This document shows, in pieces, positions 21,382 to 34,000 of a DNA stretch of 64,000 nucleotides. Every line of letters starts with the position of its first letter. Position 1 is the first letter of the stretch. Origin of the DNA: Diprion similis (taxonomy: Eukaryota > Arthropoda > Insecta > Hymenoptera > Diprionidae). The DNA is taken from positions 24,020,501 through 24,084,500 of the forward strand of contig NC_060112.1 of assembly GCF_021155765.1 (NCBI RefSeq). Direction: 5' to 3'. Under the pieces are notes generated by a model. It was given only the letters and a program-made list of their open reading frames with translations, had not been told where the DNA came from and did not search any database. The position numbers and the translations under genes were made by a program.

Positions 21382-24300
21382 ATGCCAGGAAAAGGAAGCA
21401 AAAAGCGATCGTCAGGTGAGAAAGAATCATTCAAACCAATATACGTATAAATTTGCCAGAATAATATCACCCCGAAAAATTTTCCCCATAAATTCCTCTC
21501 CGTGGAATATTTCCCATCACATTCACTTCACCCGACATATGCTGTGTTGTTTGCATTGCACTTTGTTATAACTGTCGAGGACGATCGTCGCATGATTCAT
21601 CGTCTCTCTGTTCGGTGTAATTTCTTTCTCGCTTCACCTGACCCCTGTAAATAAGCTATATTTAAAATCATCCTATTTTTTTGTCGTTCGTTTTTCTCGC
21701 TGACTCCTCGTACGCGCTTATCGCCAGGCGTTCGTAATCCGATTTTCTAGGATCAGAATAGCTCATGGCCACGAGACAGGCACCGTATTGACCCCCATGT
21801 GACTTCCATGCCTCCGAAATTTCAGCGGATCGTGGCTTGCCAATGCGCCATTCCGAACGGCGCAATAGAAATTTCGTTGAAACAATCTTCAAATTCACCT
21901 TGCAAGCTTAACTTTATCATTCTTCTTATCGCGTTGACCTGGAGTGCGCTTGTTTCCCACTAATAAGATTCTTCGAAAAATAATCATATGTTATTTGCAT
22001 CTGTTTCAAACGCGTAATTATTGTAACAAATCACTTTTTACAAAAGGTACGATTTTGTTTAGTTGCTTTCTGCGAAATTTCAACAGCGTCATAACTGATA
22101 GTCAATGTAAATAAAATCTTTATACAAAACTGCTAGCGTGTGTATCGTTGCAGTCGACACAGCTGTTAGCCACATGTTATGTAACGTGTGATAGTTAATA
22201 CTTGTGAAACTACAGCGCTTGGAACATTTCTATTCTGAAATAAACCTCCTGCATATGCTGGCGACAAATTAGGACGCATGGGACTTCTTATCATGACATA
22301 TTGCAAGTTGCAATAAACGCACTTTGGGATCTGATACACTGCATTTAATTCTAATTCGTTTAATTTTACGAATAAATAGGAACCGCAATTGTAATCAAAA
22401 GTTGGGTAATAGAAAAAAATTATTCAAAACATCTCCAGCTGTGATTGGCACCAATGATGGTGAACTCAAATAAGAATTCGAGAAAATTTAACCAACATCC
22501 ACGATATCCAGACTGCTGGATATGTATTTAAAAAATTTTCTCTGTTCCTAACTTTTGATTCGGGCTGTGAGTTCCATTCATCCTTAAAAAAAATCAAATT
22601 CACTCAAAAATATCCATTATAACTTTAGCACTTGGTTAATGTGAATATAACATGCGGATCGCAGGTCTAACTAATATGTTTACAATTAATTTCTGATAAG
22701 TGAATATCAAGCGTTGGTATGACTTTGGAATGTCCATTATCTTTGATTAAAGACCATGGTTTATGAGCAAAGCTGTTTCTAAAAGTCTTGAGTCTTGGTT
22801 CGCACGTATTTACCACAATTCTTTTTCTCCGAGAATTTTGAAAGGGGTTTTACTGTCTCTGTTCTCCTTCCCACCTGTCCCCAAGGTGAACGTGACTTAT
22901 TCTCAATGCAGACTTTAGCAGCTGTTTGAAAAACTTGCATCCCACAGCAATGTAAACACGTTGCATTTTTCAATCATTTATTTTTTTAGTATATTGTGCT
23001 GAGTTGTTAGTGTTTGATGAATACACTCACAATACTAGCAGAATTTTTTTTCCTTGATTTATTGTTAACAGGAAATATTCAATCACGGAATATGTCATAT
23101 TAATAAGGTTTATAGTCAAGCGCTCGCTGATTATCAGATTAACAAATTTGATATTATTATCAACGACTTAATCAGTAGAAATACCCTAATATGTTACAAT
23201 CAAAAGATTGCACAATCTATTTTTACGGCACTACAAGATCCCAGAATGAGAAATAACTTTATAGTTTAATTTGAAAGGATGACGAAATTATTACAACCTT
23301 CAGGATATTAAACTTATGCTCTACCTCACCTTATTAATGTTCAGCAACCAATAGTGCTGACCTCCAATTTATAGTCCATATAAATATTCATACCTCTTGG
23401 CGTTGGACTCATAAATTTTGTTACCTTATCAAATATTATTCTTATGCCTTGTTACCTCAAATAATTTAAGTATTTCAATTTTTAATGTCAGCAACACATG
23501 AGTATAGTTTTTGTTTAACCAAAGTCAAATTATAACTTTCGTCATACCAAGAGTCCTAGTCTATATAAATATGCGTTTTTTTCAACAGCATGCGATGTTT
23601 TATGAAAAATTTGATTTTTACATTTAATTTATGTTGTTTTAGCTCATGGTGGAAAAAGGGCTGAGCTGATGTCTGACGACGAGTCGATTAACAATGACGC
23701 TTGTAGCGTTGCTAGTGGTCAGTCGGACAGTCGCAGCGTGATGGATGACGGTAACATCAATGACAATGAGGTGGATGAAATAGCTCAGCAAGAAGCTCTA
23801 GAAGAAAAGCTGAAGGAAGCGATCGATGGTCTTACCCAGAAGTGTGCCAAGTCAAGAACGACATGCTTCAACGGCATAGAAAAGGCCTTCACTATGAAAT
23901 ACATTCCAGACTTTGTGGAGGACAGAAAAATGACAATCACTGATAGCATAGAACGAGCCCTCAAGAAGGGACGAGGCGACGAACAATCTGCTGCTGCCAG
24001 ACTTGCTAGCTTACTATGCGTTCAACTTGGAGCTTTTGATAGTGCCGAAATAATAGTCAAAGATCTCAAGTCTGTTTTAATATCTACTGCCAATAACAAG
24101 TCTATCTCACCAACTGCCAGAGCTGAGGTAAAGAAAGATAGATTGAAAAAAATTTAGAAAAAAAAAAATGCTATTATTATAAATAAAACTTATCCTACTG
24201 CTGAATTTTGAACCTAATTATTGCAGTATTCACTTGCATCTACAATATAGTTGATATTATTCTTTTTATTTTTACAGTGTTACTGGACCCTTAGTATGAT

Positions 24301-25498
24301 GCAATTTTTATCAGGCAATGACGCTGCAGATACGATCGAAATTATGCAACTACTTTTGACCGCATTCTTTGATTCTGCTTCTGCTGATCTTACGGCCCTG
24401 CAGGCAACAATTCTCTCAGCATGGACACTTCTCTTGACGCTTATGGCATCTTCAGATGTTCACAACTTGATCAGTAGTAGTAACACCACGGACTCCTACA
24501 TGCTGTACGTTTATACAACTGTTTAAACTACCCATTTACAGCAATTACTCAGTTTACTCTATTTCCGTTTGCTACATTGAACATTATAACAGACTCTCGA
24601 ATCATTTGAATAGTCTCGTTATTCATTTGAATATAAGGTCTCAAACATGAAAGCTATTGAAATGTTTTCTCGAGTATTTCGTGTAACTGATATTCTGTGC
24701 TTCAGATCGCTGATTCAGATACGGGAATTACTGGAATCTTCACATCTAGAACTACGCCTAGCGGCCGGCGATGCTTTGGCTGTAATATTTGAGCTTGGTC
24801 GCGATTACTCGGAGGAAAACGAAATATTCTGGGCAATAGATCTTATCGCAATTCTCAAGGATTTAGCAACTGATTCGAACAGACATAGAGCCAAGAAAGA
24901 TCGCAAACAACAGAAGGCCAGTTTTAGAGACATACTGCGATACATAGTGGTGAGCAGGCATATGAGAAACGTGTGCTTGTATAATACAAGTTTGTATACT
25001 TCAATATAGAAACACTCATATTTCATGTTATTTTTTCATTTCAATCAGGAGGATGAGTTTCCAGAGCTACAAATAAAGTTCGGACATGAAACGCTGTACT
25101 TGGAAGACTGGTGCTCCCGAGTTCAATACACCGCTTGTTGTCGCCTCCTTGGCCCGGGTCTCAATATTCATTTAGGAGAAAATAAGCTTCTCCGCGAGAT
25201 CTTTAGTTTGGGAGACAGAGTCCTGGCACCTCAATCGGCACAAAGAAGAGCAACCAAACAGCAAAGGGTGAGCATTTTTATTTACTTGAATAAACTATCA
25301 TTTTTTCCCCTAATCACCACCGCAATATCTAGATAGACTGAATTTTTGTACTTGTGTCAAAGATATTTTCCTTTATTGAAGAAAAGTTAACTTATGTGTG
25401 TTTCTTTTCAGAATCTTTTAAATGCTGCTGCGTTCAAAGCACGAACAAGGCAGCGCAACAAAAACCGGGACAAACGATCTGCTACTCTGGCTTCCTAA
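21382..25498 (+). CDS. IFRD1: Interferon-related developmental regulator 1 (Tis7-like)
   Basis: Six coding exons: 21382-21415, 23643-24127, 24278-24504, 24706-24949, 25049-25267, 25412-25498 (431 aa, close to the family length). The N-terminus is MPGKGSKKRSSG then AHGGKRAELMSDDES, the basic start followed by an acidic, Ser-rich segment usual for IFRD. The middle is the all-helical IFRD N-terminal domain (LTQKCAKSRTTCFNGIEKAF, AAARLASLLCVQLG, ELRLAAGDALAVIFELGR). The end is the conserved C-terminal domain (RNLLNAAAFKARTRQRNKNR then DKRSATLAS). IFRD1 is a nuclear/cytoplasmic transcriptional co-regulator working with histone deacetylase complexes in differentiation. Intron 1 is 2.2 kb and follows a very short first exon. 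The gene has no functional relation to the DUF1397 cluster upstream. Confidence 0.93.
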
Positions 25499-27076
25499 TT
25501 TAAATTTTATTATTTAATCGACTAAATAATTAATCCACACAATCTTATAACATTATCGAAATCACTATTTATTTAGCTTAATATCTAATAATGAAAATTC
25601 AAGCAAATGTTATTCGTACTATAAAACTATTATGTGAAAGAAAAAAATTGTACATACAGTAATTGATTTGCTTTTTTTGTTGTTCGGAGGAGAAAAAGTA
25701 TAAAAAGAAAGGTTATCGTGATAATCATTGCATTCTGGGGCAACCAGTCAAAAATATCGTACGTTTAAATCCCGGAATACGTTTGTAGCACTTCAACAAC
25801 CGACAAACGAAAATGTTCGAAGTTGTTATTAGTATTTGATTTTAGAAAGACAATTATTGGAATTTGTAATTTCCGTAGCGCATGTTTTTATTATGGGATT
25901 TTTTTTTCTCTATACCTTGTTGGGCATCGTGTTGGTAGAAGTCAGTTGATTAGATTTTTTTCGTTTTTTAAACTGTTATCAATATCCAGAAGACAGCATT
26001 GACTTGAATTTTTGTTCCAATTAAATTTCACATACCAATTTATTACATCGTAATAGATATCCACGATAATAATTAAAGAAAATGAAGTTATTCTTTCTTT
26101 TTTTTTAATTACTTTTCACGAAACTATAAATTGATGGCTCTGCAATCAAAGTGTAGAAAAAAATGTATATACAAATGATATACAATTTTAAAACTGCTTA
26201 GAGTTGCACAATTGATGTACTTTATACTTAAATATGTTATGTAATTTAGACTGTTTTGTAAAAATATTATGTACGTTACACATTATTAACCCAAGTTTTT
26301 AGACTTTCTTGCCCATACCTGTCGACATTCACGTAATATTAAACTAAAACCCCGATTCTTCACCAGTGTAATTTTAGTAATCACTTAAGGATTGGAATAG
26401 TTATTTATCGTACTTGATTACATATCTAATAAGTTTATCATTAAACGAGAAATATTTCATACACATATAACGTGTCATGTACCGACAGTAAAAAAGCTGC
26501 TCTCAATTTTGGTTTAAAAACATTTATTTTACACTTAAATGCAAACAGTCGAATTTAATAACAATCCGATACGATACAAGAAATATTGTTCTTACAATTA
26601 GTAATACAATTTTTGTTAGATAAACAAAAAAAATCACAGATGCTTCGAGATATGTATATGCAATTATCCACATCTTTATAAGTCATAAAGACTAGAACAG
26701 AAATCAAGCAATACAAATGTAGTTAGTGAATTCGAGCAAAAGTGTTTTATTTTTCCTTTCGTTGCACGTCATAATCGTGAATAGATAAGGCAAAATCGAT
26801 CCAAAAATTGGGTCAAATGGTTATCACTGTACGTACTCCATCATCTGACTAGTTTAGAGAGCTAACCGAGCTGAAAGCTTTTTCAACACCTAGCTGTACT
26901 AGATGCTACAATATAATTAGCTTACATCTTACACAGGTCGTAAATTGTGAGCTTTCAACTGGTAGAAATTATCAATAAGCCTGAATTATCAAATGATATG
27001 GGAAATAATTTTTTTTTATTTTTCCCGCAAGAGATATGCTCATAAAAATGCATTTTTTCCAAAGTTTTATTGCCAG
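25499..27076. other. Intergenic between convergent IFRD1 and F-box gene
   Basis: Expected to contain the two 3' UTRs and poly(A) sites of convergent genes. AT-rich with no further coding exon seen. Confidence 0.6.
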
Positions 27077-30000
27077 TTATGTGTAAATATTCAGCTGTTG
27101 GTTCTTGAATTCTTTTTCTGAAAGCATGTGCCATCGGTATCCCAATACCTTCGATACTTCTCTCTCCGTGTCTTCATAACTTCGACTGTTTATTTTTAAC
27201 CATTGATAATGTTCTGGTGTCCAATTATTCAGCTTTGACCAGGCTCCATCAAATCTTTTAAGTATCACATTTCGTCTAACAAATAAACAGCGAAGGTTTT
27301 TTGCTGTTTTCACAATCTCGAGAATTGTCGCTGTCGACATTTTATCACGAACCATCTGAGGAGAAACAATATTATAAATCTCAAATGTAAATAATAATTT
27401 GGCTAGTGAATTTATAATTAGAAAGAAGCGTCAAGATTTGACTTTCATTAGCGGTATCTCATTACATTAACATGTGAAAAATAGCATATCTAATATTAGG
27501 AGAAAAAATATTTTCATTAGTTAGAAATAGTCCACACAACCAAACACATTGGCATAGCGTTAACAAAGGCAAAAGTAAAGCTGTTTTTCAGTAGGACTTT
27601 TCGCGTGAAAAATTTTATAAACAGGTTCAGGCTCTTAAATCACTTTTGATTGACAACGACGTTTATCCAAAACGCAATCATCAGCCGAAATACGTTTTTA
27701 TTTCTCATCAGTTATGACAAGTCACATTATGGATTCAAAAAGCCTTACTACTCTTATTATTTCATAAAACGTTTCAAAACTCGTTATTATAATAAGGAAA
27801 CGAAAGTAGACTTTGTTATTTATTAGTTGTAGCCTTGTTAGCAGAAAAGAATGACTCACAACATGCGACAACGTTAAGCACACGCAGTTAGCATAAGTGC
27901 AGTGTGAAAGTAGACTGCAACCAACGCTTAGGCAGCGTTGTAAGAATCTAAGCACAAGATGCTACCAGTGTGTGGAGGTTCGGGCAAGACTTGCAAAACC
28001 GAACTAGCGCTTCGTCCAGTCTTTTAGAAAAATTTTTATGCTGATAATATCTGGACAATCCTTTAAATGCGTAGACTCTTAAAGTAGACTCAAAGTATGC
28101 TCCGTGAGTTGTCAACGTAAATGCTGAATGCTGTTGGGGAAAAGTATACAAAACATTTGATTAATATTATTGAATATAAATAATCATCATACTGATTAGA
28201 AAATAGTGTTGAAACTTTTTCAGCGATATGTTGAATGTAATGAAACCTTAGTGTTTGGATTATCCATAACAATGCTGTAGCACGGGATGGCTCCATTTTG
28301 CAGTGCTATATCAACAGGCAAAGCAAAGTCGGTGGGTTTCGAGTTCTCTAATTCGAAGTGAACCCGCAGCTGAGGATTGTTTGCTTTCATCTTGCGCCAT
28401 GCATCAAACTTTGGCTGGAAACAGAGGTATTTACAATAACATTTGTGATGGTTAAATTTTTTAGTAGGTGTGTACAACTTCGGCTAAAAAAGTGGATGAA
28501 TTTGGAAATTTATAAGTCTACAGACAATTTTCTAATTGTATTTTAATTGTGTTTCAATATGCATTTGTTTTTATTAAAATCAATAAATTGGAAGCATTGT
28601 TATTGAAGATAGCGTCAATCAATTCACAGAGCGATATGTTTTGCAGTGACTGTGTTATCTCAAACTGGCTGAACCGATTTACTTTGAATTTTAAGACCGT
28701 ACTTTGGCAATTTCATCCTCTTTACTACAATCCGAATCTTGTGTTGAGAACAATGGCGACCGTATAAAGTTGAAATATGACTGTTCATAAAAATATTGTA
28801 ATCTTTCTTAAATAAAATAGGACACTGGGATGAAAGAGATAGCTGAGATAAAAAAATAGCCAAAAACACCGACGGAAGTCAAATCTAAGTCTGAAAAGTT
28901 CAAGTGAAATACATTGTATTATTATAATGTGAGAATAATTAACAGAATATTACCAACTGAACTGTTGAATCCACAGGACTGAATCGATTTTGCAAAATAT
29001 GCAAGTGGCGGAGTTTTGTGTAACCAAGCAGTTCTATTACATCCTCGTGAAGATTTTGAGGACTGATGACGAGAATCTGAAATAATTTCTTTGTGTACTT
29101 CATTGTGCAAGCAGCAGTAACGAAAAGTAAAAAATATATTTTAATCCAGTAGTGACTAATTTATTTTTTCATACTCCTGGCTTATGTCCATGATTTACAA
29201 CGTAGTACGAAAAAGAAAAAGCTTACATTCAAATTCAGAAACATTCCAACATGGAGCAAGGGACATCTGTTTTTCGTTGTGTTGATCAATACAAGTTTGG
29301 ACAACGTTTCTGTGCAACCTGTGCAAACGTCGTCCAATAAATGTACAGCTTCTTTATTGTCTAGCATCAAGTCAATCAGTTCCAAGCACCTCAGATTTGC
29401 CAAATTTCCCATCAATCGTTTCAGAGCTTCAAGCAATTTTCCTCCAGTTCCAAAGACCCTGATTCTTGTAGGATCGTCTCTGTTGGCCATGTTGCATGGA
29501 AATGTGAACTTTAATCTTCTGATCAATGTACCAACGCCAGCGACAGAGGTGTTGTCAGACCCTTGCTTCTCCGTGTACCAAGATATCATATTTATGAATT
29601 CAAACAAATTGTAGAAATTCAGCATCGGCTCAAAGATGAGGGTTCTGAAATTTTTTCCAACTTTGTTCAGGCACATCGAAGTACGCATGTGATCCAGAAC
29701 ATACTCCCATCCACTGTAGTAGTTGAATTTTCCACGAGTCAGTGTTCTGTCTTCCAGCACAAATAACGACCATACTTTTTGCAATTTGAACGCGTGATAC
29801 CATGACTTGCAGACAAGCGAAGCATAGTAACGCTCGCGTATGGTTAAATAGGAAAATATTTCTTCCAGCAAAATGTCTGGAAGATCATTCCAGCAGCTGT
29901 ATGCCGTTCTTCGCCTCACGTCATCTGAATCCTCCTCGATGTCGATATAAAGTGCTGTTAGCATTGTAAGTTTGACAAGAATCTTTACAATGGATTATTA

Positions 30001-30491
30001 GATAATTTATTTTTGTAAAAATAGAACAAACAAAATACAAATCGGATTGTGTAATTAAATGTCAGGTGAATGAAAAAAACTAGAAAATTTGCGCATTAAA
30101 TTGAGTTTACATTTTCCACATCTTGCCAATTTTTAGTTCATGTGTGGGATGCGTGTTGTAATGTTGCGTGAATAAACTTATTGGCGAATAGGACTCGACG
30201 TTGCTTAGTAAAAATAGTATACTAAATAGATATAGCGAATGTCTGGTTACCGTCCTGATCCGATACAAAGATGACTGAGAAATTATTGAACAATTTGAAA
30301 ATCAGATGCCAGTGTACAATTTAGCTGCGTAAATACTTTCACTGCATGAAAAAAGGTAAAATAAAAAAGAACTAGATCTTTATCGAGCTATCAGTTCAAT
30401 GCCGTTTGACATTTGTGTATAACCTATAATAGGTTACCTAACTAGGCTTACCTTGATCATTATCGTCAAACTTCCAGCAGCCTTTACTCAT
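27077..30491 (-). CDS. F-box protein, FBXO33/FBXO39-like
   Basis: Six exons on the minus strand: 30452-30491, 29227-29954, 28954-29076, 28247-28414, 27966-28130, 27077-27355 (500 aa). I place the start at 30491 (MSKGCWKFDDNDQ). That exon ends in GTAAGC and joins in phase to an acceptor at 29954, giving ALYIDIEEDSDD; an alternative ATG at 29964 would skip this exon. The F-box lies at about residues 34-75 (CWNDLPDILLEEIFSYLTIR then ERYYASLVCKSWYHAF). It is the Skp1-binding domain of SCF ubiquitin ligases. The rest carries irregular leucine-rich repeat-like segments (LANLRCLELIDLML, LSKLVLINT, TKLRHLHILQN, CPNLHTL) expected to bind substrate. Assignment within the F-box family is by resemblance only; the substrate is unknown. 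Confidence 0.85.
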
Positions 30492-31093
30492 GTTTGAATT
30501 CAGCGTAAAATAACGACAACATTAAAACCACTCTTTGTGCGCCTTATACTATTTATATATGATATTTCTAAAAATATACTAAAATTGAAAGCGGCCGGAA
30601 CATATGATCGGCTGGCGCCATGTTAGTTTGAATAACCGGACGTACGTCACGAGCGTTGCTCCTTCAGTGTTGCCAACCTGCGTCGAATGACCAGCATGAA
30701 CTTTGCCGTGAGTGGGTAGCACTGATATTTGTGACTCTTTTTTCTCACGTCAGATGGCGTTGGTAAAGATTTATTTGAAAATGCTGTCTAACCGTAAAAT
30801 GAAATTCGTGTCGTGAGAGTCGAGTGGGTGAATGTTTTTCTGTTATTGTTGTACATTTCAAATAATTGTTTTAAAAGTAAGTCTAACATTCGAATAAAGA
30901 ACAGATGAAACTCCACACATTCCATACTCGTATATCTGATCTGAAAAAACAAAATATCTTGTTTCAGGCTAATGTTTCGTGCCCATTTTAACGGGCGAAA
31001 CTCACTCGGCGAGCTGGCTCTCCTTATTTCGAATAAACCGCAATCGTTCTGAATTTATTAACATATTGAAGCTGACGCCTCGATCGAATCATC
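30492..31093. promoter_or_regulatory. Divergent promoter region
   Basis: The F-box gene (-) and the Ser/Lys-rich gene (+) start about 600 bp apart in opposite directions. The gap contains a GC-richer patch near 30590-30625. On the + side there is a likely 5' UTR intron (donor AAAAGTAAGT near 30878, acceptor TTGTTTCAG ending at 30967). No TATA box is evident on either side, consistent with a shared housekeeping promoter. Confidence 0.55.
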
Positions 31094-34000
31094 ATGTGTG
31101 ATTTGATTGATTTGAACAGCCCAGACCCTCGTAATTCGGCTACATCAAGGCTTCCCACTCCTCTGATACCCGGACCAACGATTGTCGTCGACAATGACGA
31201 CAAGAAAAAGCTGAACATCGTAGACTTTGTTCGTCATGGAAAACGTTCCAGCCTTGAGAACAATCCGTTCGACAAAGTGTTCAAAGAGACCGCAGATTAC
31301 ATGGCCAGAAAGGACGACCCGTTCGAAGTTGTCTTGGAAAAAGCGCTTCAATCCAACAATCAAAGCCCCCAGAAGTCGGCAAAAAGAAGTAAGCATCGAG
31401 AGGATTTCTCGCCAAAGCGCAGAAGGCATTCCGATGTGTTAAAGGTAAACAGAACTCTGGATGAACCCTTGATGGGAGAAATCCTAAACAAGCATCTTAA
31501 TCGTGTTCAAAAATTATCCTGGAATCTAAGCACAAATCAGAGCATCATCAGTGATTTGAACAACACGAATTTGCTGGAGGATAATTGCTCAGATTCTCGA
31601 ATGCCGAAATCGCCTTTCGAAAATGACAATGGCGTTGTCACTCCAATCGTTACCTTGATGCCGCCTTCCCCAGAGAATTGCTCCTTACTGAATCAATCCG
31701 CAATGAATGACAGTCTCTCCGAAGTCAAAGAAAATTTAGTAGACAACAATGTAAAGGTAATCCTGGATGTCAAAGATTCTGGCTTTTCTGACCATTGCCA
31801 AAATCCTACAGACCTTGAACACTTGCTAATCAAATCTTCTAAGCACAGAAGATCTCTATCGCAGGGTAACAAGCCTCTACCTAAGTCTCCTGACAAAGAG
31901 GAAACCACATTTCGGCCCAGATCCAAATCTACAGCCGATACCAACAAGCTCAGAAATATTCCGAGTAATTCTCAGATCTTATCGGTATCAAATGCATCCA
32001 CTTGTTACACCAACTTCATGAATAATGGATTCATTGATACTGGCAGCACTGCCATTTCGGACTTGTTTGATATTTCGAAAATTTCTGGTACCCCTAGACC
32101 GAATTACTACTCTTATGGTTCGGTGTCTTCCATGTACTCCGACAATACTAACAACAAGGCTTTTATGTTGGATAGTGAGTCATCAAAAATACTGAAGAGC
32201 TTTTCCTCCGCTAAATCCAGTCTCAATTTGTCGAATGTCTCAAGAACGACTAAGACTGCAGATTACTTGATGAACACTCCGCTGAAAACTTCTGTTAAAA
32301 TCTCAGACTTGGCTCTCAGACTTGAAAAAGTGAAACTACAGTCAGTGACTAACATCGGAGAGTTGCCTCTGTACAGTCCGTATCACAAGGTTAAGAATTT
32401 CCTAGAAACTGACAAAGATTGTTCTGTTAATACCAAAATGGAAAACGGCCAGGAAAATGATATACAAAGAGAATCTAAATTGATTGATTTTGATTGTGGT
32501 GGCAACAATGTGACTTCTGTGTCCAATCATTCTTCAGATTCTGTTTTCGTTGTAAGTTTAAACTGAAATTTGTTTTCTGCAGTATGATGCTGAAACTAGC
32601 AGGTAACAGAGGCGGAAAGGGTCCAGGGGATGACCATACGATGAAACTTGGCAGGATTATTCAGGGAACTCTTTTGAATATATTCCTTGATATTTTATCG
32701 CTTGCTCACTCCCTGAAAGCATTCCAGACGCATCACCTGCTAGTTTCCGCATGATTTCTGCAGTGCTGTCAATGTAGTAAACAGATTTAGTACACTGCTG
32801 TATCATTGATGAATTTATTAATCATATCGGACCATTTCTAAAATAAGATTCGAAAATGATCAGTATCGGAATTTAAAAATTTATGCTTCATCCTAATAAT
32901 ACTTTAATTGCTTTACTTAGGAGAACAACAGCAAAGTCCACCCGATAGTATTGCAGGATGCAAAATTACTTTCTCGAACCTTCGCCGAAGCTGCAGAACA
33001 ATTCAGTTCCAGCTGTAAGTAATTTAATTAAAGAAGTTAAGTTCATTGTTGCAATAAGGTTTAATAATATGTTTCTATTTTTTATACCTAAAGCATTCAA
33101 CAGCACTGATGATTTACTGTCATCGTCACAATGGAATTTTGATTTTCTGCCCACCTCAGATGATGAAATTGCAGTTGATAATTTAATTGAATTGCCTGTA
33201 TCTCCTGCAAAAGGTGAAACTGGCCCAAATTCAGATCAAAACGGTGACCTGAAAAGGATTGCAAACAGCAAACCATCTGACTCAGTAATTTCTCAAAGAA
33301 TCAAAGATTTAGAAAGTGAATTTATCGATCAAGACCATACCACGAATAAAGTAATGGCTGCGACATTACTTTTGGATCTTGAAAAGATAGTTCATAGAGA
33401 AAATAATCCTGAGGCAATAACATTGCTTGAAAATTTAGAGAAAGTCTTGGGTGTTAAATATGAAAGCAATGCTCAGTTGTTGGCCAGCTGCATGCAGGGA
33501 ACCAATAACTTGAGCAAAAGTCCAAAGAGATGTTTGTCAAAATTAGGTTCCATTGAAAATATAAGACAAGAAAATTTGGAAAAGAGTCATGAGGATAACG
33601 ATGTTGCTGGAATGTCAAATGGTATGAAAGTTCTTAAAATACAAAATGATGAAAGCTTAGAGATGAACTTGAATGATAACAAGGAAATAAACAAAATTGA
33701 AAAGTCTGTAATGCCTGATTTTTCACCATCTACCGAGGAAAACACAGTGAATTTATCTGAAAAATCTGACAGTTCCAATATAGAGGAAAATGAGCAAAAA
33801 GCAATGCTGGTTGATCAAGCAGAAGCATTGGAACTGATTACAAATCTTAGTAAAATATTGGGTGGACGTAAAAACGAGTCTTCTCCACTTTCACTTCTCA
33901 CAAATTTACGGAAAGTTTTGAACTTGGCCACAAATCAATTACATTTTGAAAATGGTCAAATGACGAAATCCAAACATCAGGAAACACCAAAGAAGGCACA

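Noticed and set aside
32958-33093. Reading 32958-34142 as one exon with its own start
   Set aside because: A GTAAGT at 33015 and an acceptor at 33093 give exons that stay in phase with 31094-32551; the stretch in between is intron read-through.
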